From NCBI RefSeq assembly GCF_902498805.1, contig NZ_LR701577.1:186001-250000 (forward strand): a DNA stretch of 64,000 nucleotides, read 5' to 3'. The notes beneath the pieces were generated by a model. It did not search any database. It was given only the letters and a program-made list of their open reading frames with translations, and was not told the origin of the DNA. Origin of the DNA: Imperialibacter sp. EC-SDR9. GTDB taxonomy: Bacteria > Bacteroidota > Bacteroidia > Cytophagales > Cyclobacteriaceae. This document shows, one piece after another, positions 51,512-59,770 of the stretch. Position numbers and translations under genes: made by a program. Within the stretch, counting starts at the first letter, position 1. Each line of letters begins with the position of its first letter.

Positions 51512-54500
51512 ATGTACCTCATATTCGATACCGAAACCACCGGTTTACCCCAAAACTATAATGCGCCACTAACGGATTTCGACAATTGGCCCAGGGTGGT
51601 GCAAATTGCCTGGCAACTGCACGATGCCTCCGGAAAGCTCGTTTCAAATAACAACCTGATTGTGAAGCCAGAAGGCTTCGAAATTCCCTTCAATGCTGAG
51701 AAAATACATGGCATTTCCACTAAAAGAGCACTGGAAGAAGGCCTCCCTTTGGAAGATGTTCTTCAGCAGTTCAACGAAGACCTGGCCAGGTGCGAAGTAG
51801 TAGTAGGCCACAATATTGAGTTCGATATTAATATCATGGGCTGTGAGTATCTCCGTAAGGAGATCAAAAGTCCACTTACCTCACTCAAAAGCATTGACAC
51901 CAAAAATGAGTCGACAGAGTACTGCGCCATTCCCGGCGGCCGGGGTGGTAAGTTCAAATGGCCTACGCTGACGGAGCTGCACAAAAAACTTTTCGGCGTT
52001 GGTTTCGATGAGGCGCACGATGCTGCCTACGACGTGGCAGCCACCACCAAATGTTTCTTCGGACTGATCACAGAAAAGGTGATCAAGCCCCTTGATGGCG
52101 CTGACCCTGCTTCTATAGTTTATGAAGAACCTAAACTGGCGGCAGCTAACTTCGCTCAAAAGGAAGACAAGGGTAAGACACCTGGAAAAGCTGTTGCGGT
52201 TGACATCAAAGGGCCCTTCTGTCACCTTCATGTCCACTCACAGTTTTCCATTCTGCCCGCCACCGCCGACATCAAGAAGTTGGTGAGTAAAGCCAAAGAA
52301 TATGACATGCCAGCGGTGGCCCTCACTGACCTTGGCAACATGTTTGGCGCCTTTAAGTTTGTAAGAGAAGCCCACGCCCAGGGGATAAAGCCTATTGTCG
52401 GTTGTGAGTTTTATGTTTCTGAGGATCGCAAAACCAGAAAGTTCACCAAAGACAATCCCGACAGAATGACCCAGCAGGTATTGATAGCCAAAAACAAGGA
52501 CGGCTATCACAACCTCATCAAGCTTTCTTCGCTGGGCTACATGGAAGGACTTTATGGCCTTTATCCCCGGATCGACAAAGAGCTGATCAAGCAATACAGC
52601 AAAAACCTGATTGCACTGAGTGGCAACCTAAGCAGTGAGATTCCCAACACCATTCTGAACCAGGGCGAGAGCCAGGGTGAAGAGCTTTTCAAGTGGTGGG
52701 TAGAGGTTTTTGGCGACGATTTTTATGTGGAATTGATCCGGCATGGCCTGCCTGAAGAAAACCACGTGAATGAAGTGCTTCTGGGGCTGGCAGCCAAATA
52801 CAACACCAGGGTAATTGCCGCCAACGATGTCTTCTACACTGAAAAGGCAGACGCCGATGCCCATGATATCCTTCTATGTGTAAAAGATGGCCAGGTTCAG
52901 TCAACTCCTAAGGGAGCAGGCAGAGGCAATCGTTTTGGTTTTCCCAACGACCAGTTTTACTTCAAATCGGAAGAGGAAATGAAAAAGCTGTTCGCCGATG
53001 TGCCACAAGCCATCGAAAACATCGGCGGGTTGCTGGAAAAAATTGAAAGCTACAAACTGGACAGGAATGTGCTCCTCCCCGCCTTCCCTATTCCTGAAGG
53101 CTTTGAAACAGAAGACGACTACCTGCGGCACCTCACCCTGGAAGGAGCAAAAAAGAGGTACAAAGAGATCACTGCGGAAATTCAGGAAAGGCTGGACTTT
53201 GAGTTGGAGACAATCAAAAAAACTGGTTATCCGGGCTATTTCCTTATCGTGCAAGACTTCACATCCGAAGCCCGAAAAATGGGCGTTTCGGTAGGCCCAG
53301 GCCGTGGATCGGCAGCAGGCTCCGTAGTCGCCTACTGCACGGGTATTACGAACGTAGACCCCATCAAGTACGACCTGCTGTTTGAGAGATTTCTTAATCC
53401 TGACCGTGTATCACTCCCCGATATTGATATTGACTTCGACGACGAAGGCCGGGGCAAGATCATTGACTGGGTGGTGAACAAATACGGCAAAAACCAGGTA
53501 GCGCAAATCATTACTTATGGTACCATGGCCGCCAAGTCTTCTATCAGAGACAGCGCCAGAGTGATGGAGTTGCCGCTTTCGGATGCCGATATTCTGGCCA
53601 AGCTGGTACCCGAACGACCTGGCACCTCGCTTACTCAAGCATTCAGGGAAGTGCCTGAGCTGATGGCTTTCAAAAACGGAAAAGACCTGAAAGCACGGGT
53701 GCTGCAAAAAGCGGCTGTTATCGAAGGGACTGTGCGTAACACAGGTATTCACGCCTGTGGCATCATCATTACGCCTGATGATCTTACCAACCACGTGCCG
53801 GTATCCACCGCCAAGGACTCTGACCTGCTGGTGACCCAGTTCGACAACAGCGTGGTGGAAAGTGCCGGCATGCTGAAAATGGACTTTTTGGGCCTGAAAA
53901 CGCTCAGCATTATCAAAACGGCCATCGAGAACATACGGCTGCGGCATGGCATTACCATTGACCCCGACAAAATTCCCCTGGACGACGCAAAAACCTTCGA
54001 GCTCTACCAGAAGGGCCAAACCAATGGCACCTTCCAGTTTGAATCGCCTGGCATGCAGAAGCACCTGCGCAACCTGAAGCCCGACCGGCTGGAAGACCTC
54101 ATTGCCATGAACGCCCTTTACCGTCCGGGCCCGCTCGAATACATCCCTAACTTTATCGCCCGAAAACTGGGCAAAGAAGTGATAGCCTACGACCTCCCCG
54201 AAATGGAGGACAACCTGAAGGAAACCTACGGCATCACGGTGTACCAGGAACAGGTGATGCTCCTGTCGCAGAAGCTGGCCGACTTTACCAAAGGTGAGGC
54301 CGACGTGCTGCGGAAAGCCATGGGTAAAAAACAGCGGGAAGTGCTGGACAAAATGAAAGGCAAGTTTGTTGAGGGTGCCACCAAAAAAGGGCATCCTAAA
54401 GACAAGCTGGACAAAATCTGGAAAGACTGGGAAGCCTTTGCCCAATATGCCTTCAATAAATCGCACTCCACTTGTTATTCTGTGGTGGCCTATCACACGG

Positions 54501-55693
54501 CTTACCTCAAGGCCAACTATCCGGCAGAGTATATGTCGGCGGTGCTGACCCACAACCAGAGCAGCATTGAAAAGGTATCGTTTTTCATGGAAGAGTGCCG
54601 CAACCTGGGGCTCCCCGTGCTTGGCCCGCACGTGAACGAATCGAGGGTGAACTTTGCGGTGAACAAAAAGGGCGAAATTCGCTTCGGCCTCGGTGCCATC
54701 AAAGGAGCCGGTGAAGCAGCCGTGCAGTCCATCATAGAAGAACGGGAGAAGAATGGCCCCTTCCAGGACATCTGGGACTTCGGCGTGCGGGTGGTGAAAA
54801 ACGGGTTCAATAAAAAGACATTTGAATGCCTCGCCATGTCGGGTGCCTTTGACTGTTTCGAAGATTACCACCGCAGGCAATATCTGGAGGCGGCAGACGG
54901 CGAATCAACGCTGGTCGAGCTCATTACCAAGTATTCGCAGCGGCTCCAGCAGGAGGCAGCTAGCGACCAGGTATCACTTTTCGGCGGCTCCGGCCAGGTA
55001 GAAGTTCCCAAGCCACGCATTCCGGACATTGAACGTTTTGGCGACATCCGGAAGCTGAACATAGAAAAAGAGGTAGTGGGGCTTTATATATCAGGTCACC
55101 CACTCGATCAGTTCAGCTTTGAAATGAAACATTTCTGCAACACCACGCTAACTGACCTCAAGAACGACGAAAGCCTGGCAAATGGCGGCATTATCAGACT
55201 TGGCGGCATTGTTAGTGGCATCAACCACCGCACAACCAAAAAGGGCAATCCATTTGGTGTGTTGACATTGGAAGACTATTCTGACTCCTACGAGTTCTTC
55301 ATGTTTTCTGACACCTATGTTAAATTCAAGCAGTTCTACATGGTGGGCTGGTACCTGTTCGTAGAAGGTTTTATGCAACCATCCAAATTTCGGGTGGGAG
55401 AACTTGAGTTCAAAATCAGCGAAATCCAGCTATTGAATGACATCAGAGATAAAATGGCCAAGGGCCTTATTCTAAAGCTGGATGTCAATAATCTGACCGA
55501 GCAGATGATTGACGAACTGCACCAGATGGTAATAGACCATGCTGGCTCCTGTCCGTTGAAGGTGGTGGTGCAAGACCCCTCGGAAAACATTTCTCTGGAA
55601 CTATTCTCCAGAAAGCTACAAGTAGAGCCGAAAGGCGAACTCATTAAGCAATTGGATGCAGTGGGTGATTTGGAGTATGAGGTGATGACGTAA
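51512..55693 (+). CDS. dnaE: DNA polymerase III alpha with fused N-terminal exonuclease
   Basis: A 1393-residue replicative polymerase. Residues 1-190 form a DEDDh exonuclease with Asp6 and Glu8 (IFDTETTG), Asp105 (HNIEFD) and His169-Asp174 (HDAAYD). A linker leads to a PHP domain with His238, His240 and His242 (CHLHVHS). The polymerase core has the catalytic Asp637 and Asp639 (PDIDIDFDDEGRG) and Asp791 (KMDFLGLK). An HhH and an OB-fold region follow (GGIVSGINHRTTKKGNPFGVLTLEDY). The fused proofreading domain, as I know from other Bacteroidota, replaces a separate epsilon subunit. It is the largest gene in the window and is transcribed alone. Confidence 0.96.
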   Translation: MYLIFDTETTGLPQNYNAPLTDFDNWPRVVQIAWQLHDASGKLVSNNNLIVKPEGFEIPFNAEKIHGISTKRALEEGLPLEDVLQQFNEDLARCEVVVGHNIEFDINIMGCEYLRKEIKSPLTSLKSIDTKNESTEYCAIPGGRGGKFKWPTLTELHKKLFGVGFDEAHDAAYDVAATTKCFFGLITEKVIKPLDGADPASIVYEEPKLAAANFAQKEDKGKTPGKAVAVDIKGPFCHLHVHSQFSILPATADIKKLVSKAKEYDMPAVALTDLGNMFGAFKFVREAHAQGIKPIVGCEFYVSEDRKTRKFTKDNPDRMTQQVLIAKNKDGYHNLIKLSSLGYMEGLYGLYPRIDKELIKQYSKNLIALSGNLSSEIPNTILNQGESQGEELFKWWVEVFGDDFYVELIRHGLPEENHVNEVLLGLAAKYNTRVIAANDVFYTEKADADAHDILLCVKDGQVQSTPKGAGRGNRFGFPNDQFYFKSEEEMKKLFADVPQAIENIGGLLEKIESYKLDRNVLLPAFPIPEGFETEDDYLRHLTLEGAKKRYKEITAEIQERLDFELETIKKTGYPGYFLIVQDFTSEARKMGVSVGPGRGSAAGSVVAYCTGITNVDPIKYDLLFERFLNPDRVSLPDIDIDFDDEGRGKIIDWVVNKYGKNQVAQIITYGTMAAKSSIRDSARVMELPLSDADILAKLVPERPGTSLTQAFREVPELMAFKNGKDLKARVLQKAAVIEGTVRNTGIHACGIIITPDDLTNHVPVSTAKDSDLLVTQFDNSVVESAGMLKMDFLGLKTLSIIKTAIENIRLRHGITIDPDKIPLDDAKTFELYQKGQTNGTFQFESPGMQKHLRNLKPDRLEDLIAMNALYRPGPLEYIPNFIARKLGKEVIAYDLPEMEDNLKETYGITVYQEQVMLLSQKLADFTKGEADVLRKAMGKKQREVLDKMKGKFVEGATKKGHPKDKLDKIWKDWEAFAQYAFNKSHSTCYSVVAYHTAYLKANYPAEYMSAVLTHNQSSIEKVSFFMEECRNLGLPVLGPHVNESRVNFAVNKKGEIRFGLGAIKGAGEAAVQSIIEEREKNGPFQDIWDFGVRVVKNGFNKKTFECLAMSGAFDCFEDYHRRQYLEAADGESTLVELITKYSQRLQQEAASDQVSLFGGSGQVEVPKPRIPDIERFGDIRKLNIEKEVVGLYISGHPLDQFSFEMKHFCNTTLTDLKNDESLANGGIIRLGGIVSGINHRTTKKGNPFGVLTLEDYSDSYEFFMFSDTYVKFKQFYMVGWYLFVEGFMQPSKFRVGELEFKISEIQLLNDIRDKMAKGLILKLDVNNLTEQMIDELHQMVIDHAGSCPLKVVVQDPSENISLELFSRKLQVEPKGELIKQLDAVGDLEYEVMT

Positions 55694-55698
55694 GAAAA

Positions 55699-55766
55699 GA
55701 GGATTTGAAGAACTGAAGAGTTGAGTATTTGACTGAAACTCAAATCCTCGATTCCTCAAATACTCA
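55699..55766. repeat. Interleaved inverted repeats after dnaE
   Basis: Two near-identical 10-mers, GAGGATTTGA (55699-55708) and GAGTATTTGA (55723-55732), are followed by their exact complements in the same order, TCAAATCCTC (55740-55749) and TCAAATACTC (55756-55765). The A-B-A'-B' order allows alternative hairpins or a pseudoknot. It starts 6 bases past the dnaE stop, so it may form the transcript end. Confidence 0.7.
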
Positions 55767-55834
55767 GCTTATCCCCTTTTGTCCGCACGCATACATATTG
55801 AGATTTTTTGACAAGGATGTAGAACTTATTGATC

Positions 55835-55842
55835 TATATTTG
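55835..55842 (+). promoter_or_regulatory. Candidate -7 element of trxA
   Basis: TATATTTG is an exact TAnnTTTG match 37 bases before the trxA ATG, with TTG at 55808-55810 as a -33 candidate 24 bases upstream (slightly long spacing). Confidence 0.4.
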
Positions 55843-55879
55843 TGTAAGGTATTCAGCAATTACAAAAATTATACATACA

Positions 55880-56203
55880 ATGGGTAAAGCAATAGAAGTA
55901 ACTGACGCTAATTTCGAGGAGATCATTAGCTCAGACAAACCCGTTCTGGTTGACTTTTGGGCAGAATGGTGTGGGCCTTGTAAAATGATTGGGCCAATCG
56001 TAGAGGAGCTGGCTGGTGATTTTGAAGGCAAAGCCGTTATCGCCAAAATGGACGTGGACATGAATCCACAGGTGCCGGCTAAGTTTGGCATCCGCAGCAT
56101 CCCCACCCTTTTGGTTTTCAAAAATGGCCAGGTGGTTGACAAACAAATTGGTGCAGTGCCCAAGTCAGTTTTGAACCAGAAAATTCAAGCTCAGCTGGCT
56201 TAA
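55880..56203 (+). CDS. trxA: Thioredoxin
   Basis: A 107-residue thioredoxin from ATG 55880. The active site is W-C-G-P-C-K in DFWAEWCGPCKMIGP, and the conserved cis-Pro is in IRSIPTLLVF. It is a general disulfide reductase and the likely partner of the Tpx encoded at 25229. The cytoplasmic length and composition are standard. A terminator follows 26 bases after the stop. Confidence 0.96.
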   Translation: MGKAIEVTDANFEEIISSDKPVLVDFWAEWCGPCKMIGPIVEELAGDFEGKAVIAKMDVDMNPQVPAKFGIRSIPTLLVFKNGQVVDKQIGAVPKSVLNQKIQAQLA

Positions 56204-56229
56204 TCAGCTACTGAGTGAATAAAAATAGA

Positions 56230-56259
56230 GAGGCTACCTGAAAGGGTGGTCTTTTTTTT
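56230..56259 (+). terminator. Terminator after trxA
   Basis: A 9-bp stem with three G-T pairs (56230-56238 with 56245-56253), a six-base loop and a T8 run at 56252-56259. Confidence 0.6.
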
Positions 56260-56300
56260 GCCCGGTGACATTCTTTTACACTCCGCCCAACAAATCTTTA

Positions 56301-56337
56301 GTTGACTGTCGCATGTCAACCCATTTTCTTTGTCAAC
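56301..56337. promoter_or_regulatory. Candidate operator upstream of the DUF5916 gene
   Basis: GTTGAC (56301-56306) and GTCAAC (56315-56320) are perfect inverted 6-mers with an 8-base spacer, and a third GTCAAC lies at 56332-56337. The set is 38 bases upstream of the likely start. Confidence 0.3.
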
Positions 56338-56374
56338 GACACAATCAACACCCAATAACCGATCGGTCGGATTT

Positions 56375-58600
56375 ATGCGCAAAACCATAATTACGTTCAT
56401 TTTTGGACAACTTTTTTTCCTCGACGCAACCTCCCAGGAAGTCAACGATAAGAAAAACACCGGATTTCAGTCAAAGTATCAGCTCAGGATAGAGCGAGCC
56501 AAAGATCCTATCGTGCTTGACGGCGAACTCAACGAAAGTACCTGGCAAACCGCCGATGTAGCGACTGACTTCTGGATGAAATTTCCAAGAGACGACCAAA
56601 AAGCACCCCGGCAAACAGAAATGCGTGCTGCCTACGATGAGAAATTTCTGTACATAAGCGCCGTGTGCTACGACACCAGCTACTACGTGGTACAAACGCT
56701 TAAAAGGGATATCCGGTACTTTGATAGCGACGGCATCGCAGTGGTGCTTGACCCAGTCAATAAAAAAACCAACGGCTTCTTTTTTGGTGTAAGCCCCATG
56801 AACGTACAGGCCGAAGACCTGCTGGCCTCGAGCTCCAACAACCTCAATTTTAGCTGGGACAACAAATGGTTCTCAGAAGTAACCAGGCATGAAGACCGCT
56901 GGATAGTAGAAATGGCCATCCCGTTCAAAACACTTCGATTTGAAGCCAATAATGATGAGTGGGGCATCAACTTCATCCGCAACGATGTGAAAGCTAATCA
57001 ATACCACGCCTGGACCAATATCCCAATCAACTTCGACGGCTATGATTTGGGCTATACCGGATCGATGGTATGGGACAAAGCCCCAGACCCTGTAAAAACC
57101 AACTTATCGGTGATCCCCTTTGTCACTGGAGGCATCAACAACAACCGGGAAGACGAAGTACCTGTCACCTCAGCTGACCTGGCGGGCGGTTTGGATGCGA
57201 AAATTGGCATTACCTCTTCCCTCAACCTGGACCTTACTGTATTGCCCGACTTCTCCCAGATTGAGGTCGACGTGCAACAAACCAACCTGACCCGTTTTAG
57301 TCTCAATTATCCTGAAAGGCGAACCTTCTTTCTGGAAAATGCAGATCTGTTTTCCGGTTTCGGTGGTGGCCCGAATCGTCCCTTTTTTTCCCGACGAATA
57401 GGGCTCGACGAAAATGCCCGGCCGATCCCCATCCTGGCAGGTGCCAGATTGAGTGGTAACCTCACACAGCGCATGCGAGTAGGCGTTATGAACATTCAAA
57501 CCAGGGAAACAGACGACACCGAAGCACAGAATTACACAGCCGTCGCCGTTAACCAACGTGTTTTTAGCAGGTCGCTCATCAAAGGCTATTTTCATAACAG
57601 GCAAAGCTTTGTTGCTGGAGCGGGAACCGATAAAACCAATTATGGGCGAAATGGGGGGATTGGGTTCGACTACTCCAATATTCCGGGGTCCATAACGGGC
57701 ACAGCCCTCGTAAGCGTATCTGAAAAGCCAGGTGCCGGTGTGTCTTATTCACAACACTATACCGCCGGGTATGACGACAGGCACTGGTCTCTGTTCGCAG
57801 ACTATATCTCCGTTCCTACCGACTTTCATGCCGACATGGGCTTCATTCCGAGGTTAGAAAACTATGATGCGCTGCGAGACACTGTTATCAGATTGGGATT
57901 TGAACATATATACAGTCAGGCTAGCTATACCATCCGCCCCACCAATGGAGGCAACATCAATACCCATGAAATTCAAACGAGCACCAGTGTAGATTGGAAT
58001 CCCGACTGGACACTGAATGAAAGATCTTCCTCCCTGGGCTATGAAATCAAGTTTAAAAATACATCTGGGATAGAAACAGAGCTGAGCAGCAACGACGTTC
58101 GGCTGCTTTTTCACACGGCTTTCATTGACGATACGCCGCTCCCACCCGACACTTATCAGTTCAGCCAATTCAATATTGCCTATGAGTCAGATGAACGAAA
58201 AAAGCTGGCTTTTTCGGTTGAGGCCGGTGCTGGTGGCTTCTATAACGGCGAAATTCAGCGATACCAAACAGAATTTACCTATCGGCTACAGCCCTGGGGC
58301 AACTTTTCACTTGGCTTCGAGCAAAACGAGCTGGCCTTTGCTGAAGGCTACGGCAGCGCAAGTATAAGCTTATTTAGCCAGCGATCAGAAATCAATTTTT
58401 CCAATAGTCTGTTCTGGATAACTTTCTTTCAGTACAACACCCAGAGAAACAACTTCAATATTAACAGCAGACTGCAATGGAGGTATAAGCCTATGTCTGA
58501 CCTCTATTTGGTATACACCGACAACTACTTTGCAGATCCTTTCCTGAAGGCCAAAAGCAAGGCCATCGTGTTTAAGCTGAACTATTGGTTTACCCTTTAA
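56375..58600 (+). CDS. DUF5916 outer-membrane protein with N-terminal CBM9-like domain
   Basis: About 741 residues from ATG 56375; a frame to 56330 would put polar residues before the signal peptide. Residues 35-215 form a CBM9-like domain (IVLDGELNESTWQTAD, WFSEVTRHEDRWIVEMAIPF). The rest is the DUF5916 barrel with SLNLDLTVLPDFSQIEVDVQQ and NYPERRTFFLENADLF. The family is widespread in Bacteroidota, and its substrate is unknown. The DoxX gene starts 33 bases after it on the same strand. Confidence 0.85.
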   Translation: MRKTIITFIFGQLFFLDATSQEVNDKKNTGFQSKYQLRIERAKDPIVLDGELNESTWQTADVATDFWMKFPRDDQKAPRQTEMRAAYDEKFLYISAVCYDTSYYVVQTLKRDIRYFDSDGIAVVLDPVNKKTNGFFFGVSPMNVQAEDLLASSSNNLNFSWDNKWFSEVTRHEDRWIVEMAIPFKTLRFEANNDEWGINFIRNDVKANQYHAWTNIPINFDGYDLGYTGSMVWDKAPDPVKTNLSVIPFVTGGINNNREDEVPVTSADLAGGLDAKIGITSSLNLDLTVLPDFSQIEVDVQQTNLTRFSLNYPERRTFFLENADLFSGFGGGPNRPFFSRRIGLDENARPIPILAGARLSGNLTQRMRVGVMNIQTRETDDTEAQNYTAVAVNQRVFSRSLIKGYFHNRQSFVAGAGTDKTNYGRNGGIGFDYSNIPGSITGTALVSVSEKPGAGVSYSQHYTAGYDDRHWSLFADYISVPTDFHADMGFIPRLENYDALRDTVIRLGFEHIYSQASYTIRPTNGGNINTHEIQTSTSVDWNPDWTLNERSSSLGYEIKFKNTSGIETELSSNDVRLLFHTAFIDDTPLPPDTYQFSQFNIAYESDERKKLAFSVEAGAGGFYNGEIQRYQTEFTYRLQPWGNFSLGFEQNELAFAEGYGSASISLFSQRSEINFSNSLFWITFFQYNTQRNNFNINSRLQWRYKPMSDLYLVYTDNYFADPFLKAKSKAIVFKLNYWFTL

Positions 58601-58632
58601 TGCTATTATTGAATCCCGTTAAATTTTCTACT

Positions 58633-59043
58633 ATGAAAAAACTTTTCTCCAGCTCGATCAATGAAAACTATGTCTCACTTGGCCTCCTCGTTCTCAGGCT
58701 GTTTTCCGGCGCTTTTATGTTAACTCATGGCTTCGGTAAGTTCCAACGCCTGTTCTCCGGAGAGGAAATCCGCTTCATGGATTTCATGGGGCTTGGCTCA
58801 ACCGTCTCCCTGTCTCTTGCTGTGTTTGCCGAATTTGTGTGTGCCATCCTCATTATGCTGGGCGCTGCCACCCGACTGGCTGCTATCCCTCTCATTGTAA
58901 CGATGACAACAGCAGGCTTCGTAGCTCACGCCACAGACCCTTTTGGCACCAAGGAAAAGCCCTTTCTGTTCCTGATTATTTTCATCTCTCTGCTGATTAT
59001 GGGGGGTGGCAAATACTCTGTAGATAAATTGATTAGTAAGTAG
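58633..59043 (+). CDS. DoxX family membrane protein
   Basis: About 136 residues from MKKLFSSS at 58633. It has four hydrophobic helices with the DoxX pattern GLLVLRLFSGAFMLTHGFGKF and LSLAVFAEFVCAILIMLGAATRLAA. Members have been linked to quinone, thiosulfate oxidation or oxidative-stress roles in different bacteria, but for this one the function is unknown. Its start lies 33 bases past the end of the DUF5916 gene, so it may share that transcript. Confidence 0.88.
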   Translation: MKKLFSSSINENYVSLGLLVLRLFSGAFMLTHGFGKFQRLFSGEEIRFMDFMGLGSTVSLSLAVFAEFVCAILIMLGAATRLAAIPLIVTMTTAGFVAHATDPFGTKEKPFLFLIIFISLLIMGGGKYSVDKLISK

Positions 59044-59162
59044 ACTCGGCCGCCAACTGGTAGCCGAATAAGGCTCTGGCATCCTGAAAAAGTAAGTCAA
59101 CGTCGATTTTACCAAATTTTGTTAGATGAAATGTATAATTTCACCGCAAAAAGCGAACTGAA

Positions 59163-59705
59163 ATGAAGCTAACCGCACGAAACACCCACAGGGACATCGC
59201 CTATTTTTATATAGGCCTCATTATTGCCTTTTCTTTTTCAGGAATTTTCCTCAATCACCGAAGAGTGTGGCACCCGAGTCGGGTAAAGTATACTTCACAG
59301 GAAATTACAATGACTCCCGTCAGCGCCGAATCGATTAACGATGACTTCATCAAATCGTTTTCCGCAACTCAGTCCATAGATGACCAGCTTCGCAGGTACA
59401 GCATGGACGGAAATACCTTGAGAGTTTCCTACGCTAATCAAGACGTGACAATGGACGTGAGCACGGGCAACGGAAAGCTGGAAAAATACATGACCACACC
59501 GCTTCTCGGTCAAATGACCAAGCTTCATGTAGACACCAGTGACTTCTGGATCTACTACTCCGACATATTTGGGGTTGCCATGCTTGTCATAGCCTTCACC
59601 GGGATGTTTATTGTAAAAGGTGACAAAAGCTTCAGAAAAAGGGGATGGAAACTGGCTGCCATTGGGCTCGTTTTTCCTTTGATTTTTCTCTTCTTACTGG
59701 GTTAA
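59163..59705 (+). CDS. PepSY-associated transmembrane protein
   Basis: A 180-residue membrane protein. Helix 1 is at about 13-31 (IAYFYIGLIIAFSFSGIFLNHRRVW), a hallmark of the PepSY-associated TM family. A soluble PepSY-like part is in the middle (about 50-110), and two helices follow near the C-terminus (about 130-178). Related proteins take part in iron or heme reduction or in sensing. The gene is followed by a strong hairpin terminator. No neighbour hints at its partner. Confidence 0.78.
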   Translation: MKLTARNTHRDIAYFYIGLIIAFSFSGIFLNHRRVWHPSRVKYTSQEITMTPVSAESINDDFIKSFSATQSIDDQLRRYSMDGNTLRVSYANQDVTMDVSTGNGKLEKYMTTPLLGQMTKLHVDTSDFWIYYSDIFGVAMLVIAFTGMFIVKGDKSFRKRGWKLAAIGLVFPLIFLFLLG

Positions 59706-59725
59706 AAATAACCTCTATATCATGA

Positions 59726-59750
59726 AAAAAGCCGCTCACAGCGGCTTTTT
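59726..59750. terminator. Bidirectional terminator between the PepSY and OmpA-like genes
   Basis: An 11-bp perfect stem (AAAAAGCCGCT 59726-59736 with 59740-59750) on a three-base loop, with T runs on both strands, serving two convergent genes. Confidence 0.88.
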
Positions 59751-59770
59751 AGTTTTTTCAGAGGATCAGG

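Noticed and set aside
53411-54880. Antisense open frame of about 489 codons inside dnaE
   Set aside because: It lies wholly within the conserved polymerase core on the opposite strand, and its translation has no recognisable domain or membrane pattern. Codon bias of the sense gene explains its length.
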